Shown here in pieces: positions 1 through 8,453 of a stretch of DNA of 46,665 nt. Under the pieces are notes generated by a model. The model was not told the origin of the DNA. It worked only from the letters and a program-made list of their open reading frames with translations, and searched no databases. Both the position numbers and the translations under genes were made by a program. Position 1 is the first letter of the stretch; the number at the start of each line of letters is the position of its first letter. Source of the stretch: an uncultured Mycoplasmatota bacterium (GTDB lineage Bacteria > Bacillota_I > Bacilli_A > RF39 > UBA660); the NCBI GenBank assembly GCA_946497955.1, contig CAMMMH010000001.1, positions 69,147 through 115,811 of the forward strand. Direction: 5' to 3'.

Positions 1-1450
1 AAATATTAGAAATAACATCACCATCTATCTTAAAGCCTGCTCCAACCACACCTGTATTTACATCAATATTAGGTGTTGTAACGATTTCTTCTTCCTTATC
101 TTCATCATCTGGAAGTATTACTTCATTATCATTAGGCATATTATTATAAACTGGTATTAAAAACTCATAACTATTTCCTAACAAGCTATTATCTCTATAA
201 CTCTTATAAGTACTATAAGCTTCACTTGAAGCGGCTCTTATATTAGTCATATACTGATGGGTATAAGTAGGATAGAAAGCATCAGGTGCGACATTAAACT
301 TTTGATAATATAAAGTGTTTTGACCATTATTTACATAAGCACCTACAATATAGTTAACACCACCCATAATCGCTTTTTCTTTACTATTCCATGGCCTATT
401 ATAAGTAGTAACTGAAGCATCAAAACCTCCATTCGCCCAAATCAAGCCTCTAATCTGGGGAGACTTATAAGAACCATAGGCTCCAATATTAAAGTAATTA
501 TAAATGCCACTGTAAACTCTACCACTACCACAAGAGTTAAGTGCATTCCAACTATCAGGATTACTAGCATAACCTAAATTATTTAAACAATTATTATCAA
601 CTTCATAAGTAAAAGCTTCTCCTGTAGTAGAAATACTATCACTTGAACCTTTTTCTTGTCTAATTCTACTAGCAATATAAACAGGACTAATATTATATGT
701 TCTTGCTGTTTTCATTAAAATATCTAAGTATTCATTAGTATTTAAGAATGTTCCCTTGGTAACTCCTCTAACCGCATCTTCTGTATGAATAGAAGCATTA
801 TATTTAATATCTTCAAACATAAAGATATATTCTTCAGATAAAAAGTTTCTAGGGTCTAAATAATAAGATACAGTATCTCTACTAGCCACATACCAACCTG
901 GTTCTATCTGCATAAAAGCACCATTTTGATAATATGGCCATTCTTTACTTCTTAAACTCTCATCAGTTCCATCTACTAAACTAATCTCCCCATAACTCTC
1001 ATTAGTAACAGCAGTATCAAAATCAATATTAGTTCTCACTGCCTTAAAATTCCAATTAGGATGTTTCTCATGCAACGCCTTTAAATAAGGTAAATAACTC
1101 TCTGTAAAGCCCTTACTAATCATTTCTTTTTCAAAGTCTCCATTAAGGTCAACATCAGCGACATCTATAACTACCTGGTCACTTGAACAAATATATCCAA
1201 CTTTCTCATTATAACTAACCTTATACCAAGGGTTTTTACAACCATGACCACTGCCACCATCTTTATTAATTAAATCTACTTTCGTACCTGCAAGTAAAAC
1301 TCCATCCATAATACCATCTACAAAATCTCCTCCTGGTACTACTCTAAAATATTTATTAGTATTTAGTACTATATAACTACTTGCATTAACATTAGGAATA
1401 AAAGTAAAAAGCATAATAAAGATTAATGAAATACAAAAAAGTTTCTTCAT
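1..1450 (-). CDS. Secreted endo-beta-N-acetylglucosaminidase, partial (3' end outside window)
   Basis: Cuts the glycan strands of peptidoglycan outside the cell. The first ~23 residues are a signal peptide (MKK, a hydrophobic stretch, cleavage near NVNA-S). Next is an SH3-like stretch (YFRVVPGG...LLAGTKVDL...WYKVSYNEKVGYICSS), then a glucosaminidase (GH73-like/LytD) domain from about residue 110. The segment YNISPVYIASRIRQEKGSSD carries the probable catalytic Glu, followed by YNYFNIGAYG and the WNSKEKAIMGGVNYI motif of this family. The visible end is an acidic linker (DDEDKEEE) leading to what looks like a repeat or wall-binding region beyond the window edge. The start is ATG preceded by AGGAG, with a TATAAT box at 1480-1485 but no good -35. 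It diverges from the LCP ligase gene, another cell-wall enzyme. The family call is by motif memory. Confidence 0.8.
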   Translation of the reverse strand, partial: MKKLFCISLIFIMLFTFIPNVNASSYIVLNTNKYFRVVPGGDFVDGIMDGVLLAGTKVDLINKDGGSGHGCKNPWYKVSYNEKVGYICSSDQVVIDVADVDLNGDFEKEMISKGFTESYLPYLKALHEKHPNWNFKAVRTNIDFDTAVTNESYGEISLVDGTDESLRSKEWPYYQNGAFMQIEPGWYVASRDTVSYYLDPRNFLSEEYIFMFEDIKYNASIHTEDAVRGVTKGTFLNTNEYLDILMKTARTYNISPVYIASRIRQEKGSSDSISTTGEAFTYEVDNNCLNNLGYASNPDSWNALNSCGSGRVYSGIYNYFNIGAYGSYKSPQIRGLIWANGGFDASVTTYNRPWNSKEKAIMGGVNYIVGAYVNNGQNTLYYQKFNVAPDAFYPTYTHQYMTNIRAASSEAYSTYKSYRDNSLLGNSYEFLIPVYNNMPNDNEVILPDDEDKEEEIVTTPNIDVNTGVVGAGFKIDGDVISNI

Positions 1451-1561
1451 ATACTACCAACTCCTATCCTTCTAACTACATTATAACAGAATATTAGACA
1501 AATTTCTCTTAAAATGCTATAAATAACCGTCAACTTTACAATACAAACAAAAGTACAGTGG

Positions 1562-1590
1562 TTGAAAGATAAGAAATAATAGTCTATAAT
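1562..1590 (+). promoter_or_regulatory. Promoter of the LCP ligase gene
   Basis: TTGAAA, 17 bases, TATAAT: a near-consensus vegetative promoter about 40 bases upstream of the LCP start codon, which has its own GGAGG site. Confidence 0.75.
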
Positions 1591-1629
1591 GATAGGGTAT
1601 AGTTTTATGTTTAACGTGGAGGTCATTCG

Positions 1630-3696
1630 ATGAGAAAGAATAAAGAGAAAACTGAAGAAAAAAAAGATAAGAAAAAGAAAAAATGTAGATTATGGCTAGC
1701 GATACTCAGTATTCTTGTAATACTGACTAATCTATTCGCTATTTATAACATCCTATTATTAGGACCAGTTGAAGAAGTAATTAGATATATCGTTATAGGA
1801 GTATTTGTTGTCTTAGACTTAGTTATAATTTTCAAAGTCAGGTCTAAAAGACGACACAAAGAAAAGAGGTCAAGGCTTCTTACCTTCTTTTTAATACTCT
1901 ATTTACTTATAAACTGTGCGATTAGTGGCTTAATAATGTATGCTTATGGAACTTTATCTAGTATTAATAGAGAGACAGTTACTTATTCTAGTAGCCTAAT
2001 AGTTGCAAGTAGTAGTGAAATAGAAAATGTAAAGGACTTAAAAGATAACACTATTGGAATACTTTCTGATAAAACATCACCAGAAGGAAATATTATTCCT
2101 AATGAAGTTATTAAAGAAAATAATCTAAAAGATGACAATGAAATAGTAAAATATGATGATTACTTTACAGCCATGGCTGATTTATATGCTGGTGAAGTAG
2201 ATTCAATCTTTGTTCCAACTGATTATCCATCTATGTTTACAAGTATGGAAACATATGAGAACATTAAAGATGATACAAGAATAATCTTAACACAAGAGAA
2301 AAAAATGAAAAAAGCAAGTACTAGTAACAGAAGTTCATCTAAAGGTAAATCTGTAACAGAACCATTTACAATTCTTCTAATGGGAGTTGACTCTGCCGAA
2401 GAAGGTTTATCTAAAAACACTGTTGCCAATGGTGATAGTTTAATACTAGTTACATTTAATCCTAATACTTTAAATGCAACTATGTTAAGCATTCCAAGAG
2501 ATAGTTATGTTCCTATCGCTTGTTGGAGTGGTACTCCTGAAAATAAAATAACTCATGCCGCTGCCTATGGTACTGACTGTATGATGGATACGATTGAAAA
2601 TTATTTTGATGTTACCATTGATTATTATGCTAAGATTAATTTTAAAGGTTTAGTTAGTTTAGTTGATACTCTAGGAGGTATTACCGTTGATGTTCCTCAA
2701 GATTTATGTACAGATAACTCTAACCGTGAAGGACAAGTTTGTATAAATGCAGGAGTTCAAACATTAAATGGTGAACAAGCCCTAGTCCTTGCAAGAAACA
2801 GAAAACAACTTGCTGCAGGAGACTTAGATAGAGGATTAAATCAACAATTAGTAATTCAAGGTATATTAAATAAAGTTAAAGATATGAAAAGTATTAATCA
2901 AGTTATGGATGTTTTAAATACTATTACTAATAATCTTGATACTAACTTTACAGAACAACAAATTTTATCTTTCTATGACATTGCTAAAGATATAATGAGT
3001 AATGCCTTACAAAAAGATGATGCTGACCTTATTAACATTGAACAATTATATTTAGATGGTACTGGTCAAATGATTTATGATGAGAGAAGTAGAATGGTTT
3101 TATGGGATTATGTTCCAAATACTAAGAGTCGTGATGATATTATAAAGGCAATGAAAATAAATCTTGGTGAGAAAGAGCCTGACATGATTAAAGAGTTCTC
3201 CTTCTCTATCAATGATGAAGATTATGAGAAAACTGTAACAGGAACTGGTCCTTACAAAACAGCTTTTACTTATGATTTATTACCTGATTTTACAGGAGAT
3301 AGTGAAAGCGCGGCAAGAAGTTATGCCAATGCTCATGGTATAAATGTTACATTTAAAGGAACTGGTGGCTATGTAGTAGCACAAAGCTATCCTGCTAATA
3401 AAAGAATAGATTTAATAAGTGGTAGTGTTGTGTTAACATTATCTGGTAGTGGATATACAGAGCCAAAAGATGAACCTAGTTATACTCCACCTACTGATAA
3501 AGAAGAAGAAAAAACAGATGACACAGGAGATAATACTGTAGATACTACTCAACCTGGTAATTCGTCTGGTGGTAACAATAGTGGAGGTCAACAAAGTGGC
3601 AATACTGGAGGAAATGGCGGTGGCCAAAGTGGAACAGATGATGGAGATAAAAAGCCTGGTACTGATACTAATCCTGATGGTGCCACTACAGAATAA
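1630..3696 (+). CDS. LytR-CpsA-Psr (LCP) family cell-wall polymer ligase with PASTA-like tail
   Basis: LCP proteins attach undecaprenyl-linked glycopolymers (wall teichoic acid, capsule, rhamnan) to peptidoglycan, so this is a good candidate to anchor the glycan made by the cluster downstream. The N-terminus is Lys-rich and cytoplasmic, with three membrane segments near residues 20-42, 50-70 and 83-106. Residues 115-225 resemble a type-2 solute-binding-protein lobe (SSLIVASSSEIENVKDLKDN...DDYFTAMADLYAGEVDSIFV). The LCP domain spans about 243-440, with the motifs NGDSLILVTFNP, SIPRDSYVPI, KITHAAAYG, TLGGITVDVP and ARNRKQLAAGDLDRGLNQQ, including the Asp and Arg residues that bind pyrophosphate. 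Residues ~553-608 look like one PASTA domain, followed by a Thr/Gly/Ser-rich low-complexity tail. At 688 residues it is longer than a typical 300-400 residue LCP. Start is ATG after GTGGAGG. Confidence 0.92.
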   Translation: MRKNKEKTEEKKDKKKKKCRLWLAILSILVILTNLFAIYNILLLGPVEEVIRYIVIGVFVVLDLVIIFKVRSKRRHKEKRSRLLTFFLILYLLINCAISGLIMYAYGTLSSINRETVTYSSSLIVASSSEIENVKDLKDNTIGILSDKTSPEGNIIPNEVIKENNLKDDNEIVKYDDYFTAMADLYAGEVDSIFVPTDYPSMFTSMETYENIKDDTRIILTQEKKMKKASTSNRSSSKGKSVTEPFTILLMGVDSAEEGLSKNTVANGDSLILVTFNPNTLNATMLSIPRDSYVPIACWSGTPENKITHAAAYGTDCMMDTIENYFDVTIDYYAKINFKGLVSLVDTLGGITVDVPQDLCTDNSNREGQVCINAGVQTLNGEQALVLARNRKQLAAGDLDRGLNQQLVIQGILNKVKDMKSINQVMDVLNTITNNLDTNFTEQQILSFYDIAKDIMSNALQKDDADLINIEQLYLDGTGQMIYDERSRMVLWDYVPNTKSRDDIIKAMKINLGEKEPDMIKEFSFSINDEDYEKTVTGTGPYKTAFTYDLLPDFTGDSESAARSYANAHGINVTFKGTGGYVVAQSYPANKRIDLISGSVVLTLSGSGYTEPKDEPSYTPPTDKEEEKTDDTGDNTVDTTQPGNSSGGNNSGGQQSGNTGGNGGGQSGTDDGDKKPGTDTNPDGATTE

Positions 3697-3725
3697 AGAG
3701 ATAAGCAAAATAACTTATCTCTTTT
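3697..3725 (+). terminator. Rho-independent terminator after the LCP gene
   Basis: AGAGATAAG and CTTATCTCT form a perfect 9-bp stem with an 8-base loop, followed by TTT. It begins directly after the stop codon. Confidence 0.85.
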
Positions 3726-3762
3726 CTTATATCTATAAATACAAATGAACACTTTTTAAGAA

Positions 3763-3839
3763 TTTCATTCGGTGAGATTTTGTAATTTCATTCGGTGACT
3801 TTTTATTTTTTAAACTTTCTAAATACTCTACCATTCATC
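3763..3839 (-). repeat. Second copy of the ylbL 3' end (direct repeat flanking the ATPase/HD cassette)
   Basis: This stretch matches 5930-6007 with about 4 differences in 72 aligned bases, then a one-base indel. It includes two 23-base units beginning TCACCGAATG (minus strand) and the codons for the protease C-terminus. It is a non-coding remnant here, because the indel breaks the reading frame. The two-gene ATPase/HD cassette lies exactly between the copies. Confidence 0.8.
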
Positions 3840-3879
3840 TAATCTTCACTTTTAAAATTTCTTATTTATTTAATAGAAA

Positions 3880-3903
3880 GAATCATGAATTTTATCATGA
3901 TTC
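3880..3903 (-). terminator. Hairpin terminator after the first DUF4143 ATPase
   Basis: GAATCATGA and TCATGATTC form a perfect 9-bp stem with a 6-base loop, about 27 bases past the stop of the minus-strand ATPase and followed by TTTCTATT. Confidence 0.65.
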
Positions 3904-3929
3904 AATATTATTTACTAGATATCATCAAT

Positions 3930-5207
3930 TTAATTTTTTAAAGCTGTAATAGGAACAACATATACTCCATCAGGCCTTTTATAAGCAGCATTACTCATAC
4001 CACATATAACACATAAAACTGAAGGAGCTTTACCATTTTCCTTTTTTATTGAATCTCTTATGTTAATTAAATTTTTTGCTGCAGCATCTATGGCATTTAC
4101 GCCAAGTTTTATTTCAAAAGCACACCAATTACCATCTTCTAATTCTATTACTGAATCTATCTCTCTATTTAAATAATCTTGATAGTGATAACATTTAGCA
4201 TCAAAAGAATCAGCATATATTTTTAAATCATGCTCTACCAATGCTTCAAATAAAAAACCAAAGGTTTCCAAGTCATTAATAAGCTTTTCTTCTGTTAAAT
4301 TCAAAAGTGCACAGGCTATAGAAGGATCAGCAAAATGTCTTTTTTCTGCTTGTTTAACTCTTATACTTGATCTAATATTCACTGAAAAAGGCTCATCATT
4401 GTCTAACAAAAATAATTTATCTAAAGCATTTAAATAAGATGCTACTGTATCTGTATCAATATCTTCATTGTCAACTTCTTTTATATCTTTCTTTAAGGTA
4501 GTATTAGTAACAGTTGTACTTTCATTTCTAGCAAGAGATTTTAATAATAATTTCACTTTATGTTTATCTCTATTAATGCCCTCTAATCTAGATAAATCAT
4601 CATCTATTATTAAATTAATATACTCATTTACTGATTTTCTTGCATCATCACTAGAATAATTTATATTACCAGGCCACCCACCTCTTATAATTAAATTAGC
4701 AAGTTTCCTTAAACTAACTTTTCCAGTATTTTTAGATATTTTTTTACCATCACATATATCTTTTAATGATATATCGCCTGTTGAATCACCTGTTTCATAT
4801 AAAGACATTGTTCTTAAATGAATTTTACCAAACCTTCCCGCTCCACTATGAGATATACCATCTCTCTTAGGAGTAGATGAACCGGTTAATATATATTGTC
4901 CCTTTAAACCTGTTCTATCAACATCATATCTTATTTCATCCCATAAGTTTGTTGCCTCTTGCCATTCATCAATAAGTTTTGGTTTTTCTCCTTCTAAGAT
5001 TATTTCAGGAGATGTTTTTGCAAGTTCTACTTCATTAGATTTTTCACCAGTTTTAGTATAAAGCAAAGTTTCGCTTTTAGCATGATATCTACCAGACCAA
5101 GTCTTACCACAATATTTTGGGCCTTCAATACATATAGCCCCAAATAATTTTAAATACCTTTCTATTTTTTCATCAACTATCCTTTTTTTATAATTCTTTA
5201 TTTCCAT
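3930..5207 (-). CDS. AAA-type ATPase with C-terminal DUF4143 (nuclease-like) domain
   Basis: A member of the widespread ATPase/DUF4143 family, whose cellular role is not settled. Visible are Walker A (GPKYCGKT), Walker B (KLIDEWQ), a sensor-like LTGSS motif, a winged-helix-like middle (KLLLKSLARNESTTVTNTTL) and a C-terminal restriction-endonuclease-like core (NREIDSVIEL...WCAFEIKLG, the D...E-x-K arrangement). A longer frame opens at 5231, but I prefer the ATG at 5207: TTGGAGG stands five bases before it, inside the longer frame, and this removes the overlap with the upstream HD gene. It is probably co-transcribed with that gene, 13 bases away. The pair sits between direct repeats, which suggests acquisition as a unit. 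It is unrelated at close range to the second DUF4143 protein in this window. Confidence 0.85.
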   Translation of the reverse strand: MEIKNYKKRIVDEKIERYLKLFGAICIEGPKYCGKTWSGRYHAKSETLLYTKTGEKSNEVELAKTSPEIILEGEKPKLIDEWQEATNLWDEIRYDVDRTGLKGQYILTGSSTPKRDGISHSGAGRFGKIHLRTMSLYETGDSTGDISLKDICDGKKISKNTGKVSLRKLANLIIRGGWPGNINYSSDDARKSVNEYINLIIDDDLSRLEGINRDKHKVKLLLKSLARNESTTVTNTTLKKDIKEVDNEDIDTDTVASYLNALDKLFLLDNDEPFSVNIRSSIRVKQAEKRHFADPSIACALLNLTEEKLINDLETFGFLFEALVEHDLKIYADSFDAKCYHYQDYLNREIDSVIELEDGNWCAFEIKLGVNAIDAAAKNLINIRDSIKKENGKAPSVLCVICGMSNAAYKRPDGVYVVPITALKN

Positions 5208-5220
5208 TGCATCCTCCAAA

Positions 5221-5850
5221 TTAAATTTCATTTTCTTTCAAATAATCAATTATTTCAATAAAGTTTTTATCATCCTCATACTTACTTCTATCAAATTCAA
5301 TCCAAGCATTAGATATACTTTTTTCACTATCTAATACTTTTTTGACACTAGGATTATTAAGAATTGGATTATTTGGTTGATTATTCAAATCAAAACAACC
5401 TTCTTGATCATATAACTTCATTTGAATATCACATTCTAATTTATCACAGTGATAAGCAAATATTGCCTCATCTGTTTTTCTTTCATTGTATTCATCTAAT
5501 AAAGCTGATAATTCATCTTTTCCAAGAAAATCTTTTAATATATAATCCGTTGCTTTTTTACCTTTAATTAATTTTTCTTCTTTAGTGATTTCATAAAATG
5601 CTAAATCACCAATTTCAATTTCTTCTAACTCATGAATTGCCAACATAAAAATAACTTTCATAATATCTAATTTATAGCCTAATTGATAATAAATAGATAA
5701 TGCTAACATTTGAGTTCCATATATATGTTCAGCTACACTTTCAATTCTTTCTCTTTTAGCATTCCAAACAATAGGACCAGTTCTAATAGTATCCTTTAAT
5801 TTAGTACATAACTTATAATATTTAATTGCTGTCTCAATTTTCTTATTCAT
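5221..5850 (-). CDS. HD-domain hydrolase, YfbR/HDDC2-like
   Basis: HD-domain proteins of this type hydrolyse nucleoside monophosphates or other phosphoesters using a bound metal. The N-terminal half has the family pattern R-x-E-S-V-A-E-H (RERIESVAEHIYGTQMLAL), then AIHELEEIEIGD, where the usual His-Asp pair is His-Glu, and EAIFAYHCDKLECDIQ further on. The His-Glu variation and the unusual C-terminal ~60 residues mean the substrate cannot be inferred. The frame extends upstream to 5886, but AAGGAG lies ten bases before the ATG at 5850, which is the likelier start (MNKKIETAIKYY). It is the first gene of a two-gene unit with the ATPase and lies between the duplicated protease-gene ends. Confidence 0.75.
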   Translation of the reverse strand: MNKKIETAIKYYKLCTKLKDTIRTGPIVWNAKRERIESVAEHIYGTQMLALSIYYQLGYKLDIMKVIFMLAIHELEEIEIGDLAFYEITKEEKLIKGKKATDYILKDFLGKDELSALLDEYNERKTDEAIFAYHCDKLECDIQMKLYDQEGCFDLNNQPNNPILNNPSVKKVLDSEKSISNAWIEFDRSKYEDDKNFIEIIDYLKENEI

Positions 5851-5902
5851 AGTTAAGTTTCTCCTTATATAAGTATAATTATACATTAATTAGTTAATTA
5901 AA

Positions 5903-6991
5903 TCAATTGCATTCGGTGAGATTTTGCGATTTCATTCGGTGAGATTTTGCATTTTCATTCGGTGACCTTTTATTTTTTAAACTTTCTAAATACTCCACCG
6001 CTTCATCAAAAGTTCCTATCGCCTTAATCTCAATATCATAATCATGTTCTTCTTTTTCTTTTAAAGCTTCTTTATAATTATCACCTTTAGGTACCAAAAA
6101 CAAGTCAGCCTTGGCTTTTACCGCTCCATTTAACTTATATTTAATACCACCAATCTCCCCAACAGTACCATCACTACTTATAGTACCTGTTCCAACTATC
6201 TTTAAACCGTTAGTTAAGTCCCCTTTAGTTAATTTATCATATATTGCAAGAGTTAACATCAAGCCTCCACTAGGACCACCTTCACTTTCTTTAAAGTTAA
6301 GTTCTACTTTAGGATTAGTATCATATTCATAAATAGTACTAACAGAAACGCCTGTTACTTTATAATCGTCACCTTCTTTAACTGTTGCAATCACATCTTG
6401 TTCTTTATCATCTCTAATAACAGTTACCTTAATCTTATCCCCTGCTTCATGATTTTGTACCTCATTAGTATAATCTTTCACATTTTCAATATCCTTGCCA
6501 TTAACTTTTAAAAGCTCATCCCCAACTCTTAAGCCATCTTCTTCTTTATCTTCTACATAAATAATATAAAAGTGTTTATTCTTTATCCTAACCTCTTTTC
6601 CTGCTTTCTGATACGCTAGCATGATAGCAGTTTGATTAGCATTTTCTAAGTATATTTTATTTCTAAACATAATATCTTCACTCGTCTCATCTTCATTTAA
6701 CTCTACATCTTCCTGTTTTTCTATATCATAGCCAGGGATAATATTACCTAATATGAATGATGCCACATTACCTTCTAATTCTTTTACATAAGCAAAGTTA
6801 AGAGAACCTTTACTCTTATCTTTATCCCCATCTATTACTACTCTATCATCAATATTAATAGTACCTCCCCCAGCATATATATAATAAGGCAAAGGAAAAG
6901 TAAAAACAAAGTAACATATCACTAGAAATATAATAGTTTTATAGTAATCTTTCATAAATTTTTTTAATCTTAAATAAACTTTATTAAGCAT
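5903..6991 (-). CDS. ylbL: Membrane-anchored PDZ/Lon-type (S16) serine protease, YlbL-like
   Basis: Probably degrades or processes proteins at the outer face of the membrane, like B. subtilis YlbL. One membrane anchor spans residues 17-38. A PDZ domain covers about 130-205 (EEDGLRVGDELLKVNGKDIENV). The Lon-type proteolytic domain runs from 225 to 340. The nucleophile is Ser241 in GGPSGGLM and the general base is Lys284 in GGIKYKL, 43 residues apart as in Lon proteases. The start has AAAGGA upstream. The last ~20 residues (SPNENAKSHRM...) are encoded by short tandem DNA repeats rather than conserved protein, and the same repeat recurs 2 kb away. The neighbouring divergent ylbJ matches the ylbJ-ylbL association in Bacillus. 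Confidence 0.88.
   Translation of the reverse strand: MLNKVYLRLKKFMKDYYKTIIFLVICYFVFTFPLPYYIYAGGGTINIDDRVVIDGDKDKSKGSLNFAYVKELEGNVASFILGNIIPGYDIEKQEDVELNEDETSEDIMFRNKIYLENANQTAIMLAYQKAGKEVRIKNKHFYIIYVEDKEEDGLRVGDELLKVNGKDIENVKDYTNEVQNHEAGDKIKVTVIRDDKEQDVIATVKEGDDYKVTGVSVSTIYEYDTNPKVELNFKESEGGPSGGLMLTLAIYDKLTKGDLTNGLKIVGTGTISSDGTVGEIGGIKYKLNGAVKAKADLFLVPKGDNYKEALKEKEEHDYDIEIKAIGTFDEAVEYLESLKNKRSPNENAKSHRMKSQNLTECN
5910..5965 (-). repeat. Three 23-bp tandem units forming the ylbL stop region
   Basis: TCACCGAATG (minus strand) recurs at exact 23-base spacing three times. The reading frame of the protease gene runs through all three, so its C-terminal tail is the repeat read in shifted frames. 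Confidence 0.85.
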
Positions 6992-7036
6992 ATCATCATT
7001 CCTTTACTATTAAATTATATCAAAGAAGGTAATATT

Positions 7037-7948
7037 ATGAAAAGAAAATATCAAGAATTATTAGCAGTACTTATTATATTATTTCTCTACTTAGGTATTT
7101 TTATTAACCCTTCCCTAATTATAGAAAGTGGTATTAGTAGTATTAATATCTTTAAAACAAAACTCTTCCCTTCTATATTCCCCTTCTTTGTCCTTGCATC
7201 ACTTCTTTTAGAACTAGGACTTGCTACTAAAATAAGTATAAAATTAAATCCCCTAATAAGAAAGATATTTCATGTTGAAGGTAATAGTTCTTTTATTATT
7301 TTAGTTAGTCTTATATCAGGTTTTCCTAGTGGCTCTAAATATATTGTAGAAAGTCTAAAGACTAAAAGTATTTCTAAAGATACTGCGAATTACCTCTTAA
7401 CCTTTACCCACTTTGCTAATCCCCTTTTTGTTCTAGGAACTTGTGATCTTATCTTAAATAGCATATCACTTGCCTATAAAATATTAATAATCCAAATACT
7501 ATCTAATCTAATACTTGGTATTATCATAAGACCTAAAGAGATTATTTCTTCAAAAATAACTAATAATCATCAAAACAAGTCTTTTTTAGAAACACTTCCT
7601 AAAGCGATAAATGATGCGATTAAAGTCCTTTTATTTATGTTAGGAAGTATTACTTTCTTTATGTTCTTTAGTAAATTACTTACAACAACTCTTTCCTTAA
7701 ACCCTTTTTTTAATACCATACTTACAGGTCTTCTTGATATGACTAGTGGTATTAGTCTAGTAAATACAATTGATACTACTAATTACATAAAAGGTTTACT
7801 TGTCCTAACCTTTATCACCTTTGGTAGCTTTTCAGTCCATCTACAAGTATTAAACAATATAAAAGAAGTAGATATAGACTATAAATACTTCTTTTTAGGG
7901 AGAATAATTCAAACTTCCATCGCTTCTCTCCTTTATATTTTATTCTAA
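7037..7948 (+). CDS. ylbJ: YlbJ/SpoVV-like integral membrane protein (nucleoside-recognition/gate domain)
   Basis: A polytopic membrane protein of about 8 hydrophobic segments. Family features include the FKTKLFPSIFPFFVLASLLLE opening, GFPSGSKYIVESLK, and a second half that repeats the gate motif (LPKAINDAIKVLLFMLGSITFF...GLLDMTSGISLV). In B. subtilis YlbJ (SpoVV) moves dipicolinic acid across the outer forespore membrane, so if the organism sporulates this would be a sporulation gene; otherwise its substrate is unknown. Start is ATG after GAAGG. It is divergent from the ylbL-type protease with only 45 bases between start codons, so the promoters must overlap the neighbouring coding sequence. 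Its 3' end overlaps the convergent pseudopilin gene by four bases. Confidence 0.8.
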   Translation: MKRKYQELLAVLIILFLYLGIFINPSLIIESGISSINIFKTKLFPSIFPFFVLASLLLELGLATKISIKLNPLIRKIFHVEGNSSFIILVSLISGFPSGSKYIVESLKTKSISKDTANYLLTFTHFANPLFVLGTCDLILNSISLAYKILIIQILSNLILGIIIRPKEIISSKITNNHQNKSFLETLPKAINDAIKVLLFMLGSITFFMFFSKLLTTTLSLNPFFNTILTGLLDMTSGISLVNTIDTTNYIKGLLVLTFITFGSFSVHLQVLNNIKEVDIDYKYFFLGRIIQTSIASLLYILF

Positions 7949-8445
7949 TATACATAATTAACTGGACAGTTTATCATAAAGGAATAGGTCTCATCTTCAA
8001 AATTCGGATGAGTTAAAATTATATTTATTTTTATATAACTATTAGAAGCGGGTATATAAGTAATAGAAGAATCAGGAGATAGCATTAAATCAGCGATATT
8101 AGGTATCTCATAGTCTATTACTTCTCCACTTTTACCATAACTAATAACGCCACTATCGGGATCAATTTCTATTGTTGTTGTATAACTATTAGGATTATCA
8201 AAAGTAAAAGTAGCACTGTACCCATCATCGCTTACATTACTATCAACTAAATGTCCCATAATAAAATCAGATTGAATTACTTCTTGTAAATTATTAGAAA
8301 AAGATACTACTTCATTATTAATTTCCTCTATTTGTTCTCTATTTCGATAATTTAGTATTAGATTATACATACTAACAACTATAGTTGAAATGATAATAAA
8401 ACATACTAACAATTCAACTGAAGTTATACCTTTTTTATTCAACAT
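7945..8445 (-). CDS. Type IV prepilin-like protein (minor pseudopilin)
   Basis: The N-terminus is a class-III prepilin signal: a short basic leader MLNKKG, then ITSVELLVCFIIISTIVVSM, with cleavage expected after Gly6 and the conserved Glu at +5. After the helix comes a soluble beta-rich domain (YSATFTFDNPNSYTTTIEID...SGVISYGKSG) typical of minor pilins or ComG-type pseudopilins. It is 166 residues long. The start ATG has AGGTG five bases upstream. It follows another prepilin gene after 8 bases, so the two form an operon that diverges from the assembly ATPase gene. I cannot assign a specific ComG name. Confidence 0.82.
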   Translation of the reverse strand: MLNKKGITSVELLVCFIIISTIVVSMYNLILNYRNREQIEEINNEVVSFSNNLQEVIQSDFIMGHLVDSNVSDDGYSATFTFDNPNSYTTTIEIDPDSGVISYGKSGEVIDYEIPNIADLMLSPDSSITYIPASNSYIKINIILTHPNFEDETYSFMINCPVNYVY

Positions 8446-8453
8446 AAAATCAC

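Noticed and set aside
2223-2492. Antisense reading frame inside the LCP gene
   Set aside because: Shadow of a well-supported gene: no ribosome site, no recognisable domain. The same applies to the other frames opposite or inside real genes (for example 3439-3708, 4468-4659, 5364-5567, 6111-6332, 10258-10524, 15515-15703, 27568-27768, 29127-29357, 33596-33889, 34784-34978, 35151-35360, 38034-38288, 38479-38688, 40429-40629, 43647-43838).
3700-3930. Possible small gene between the LCP terminator and the ATPase
   Set aside because: The space is accounted for by two terminators and the ylbL repeat remnant; no start with a ribosome site was found.
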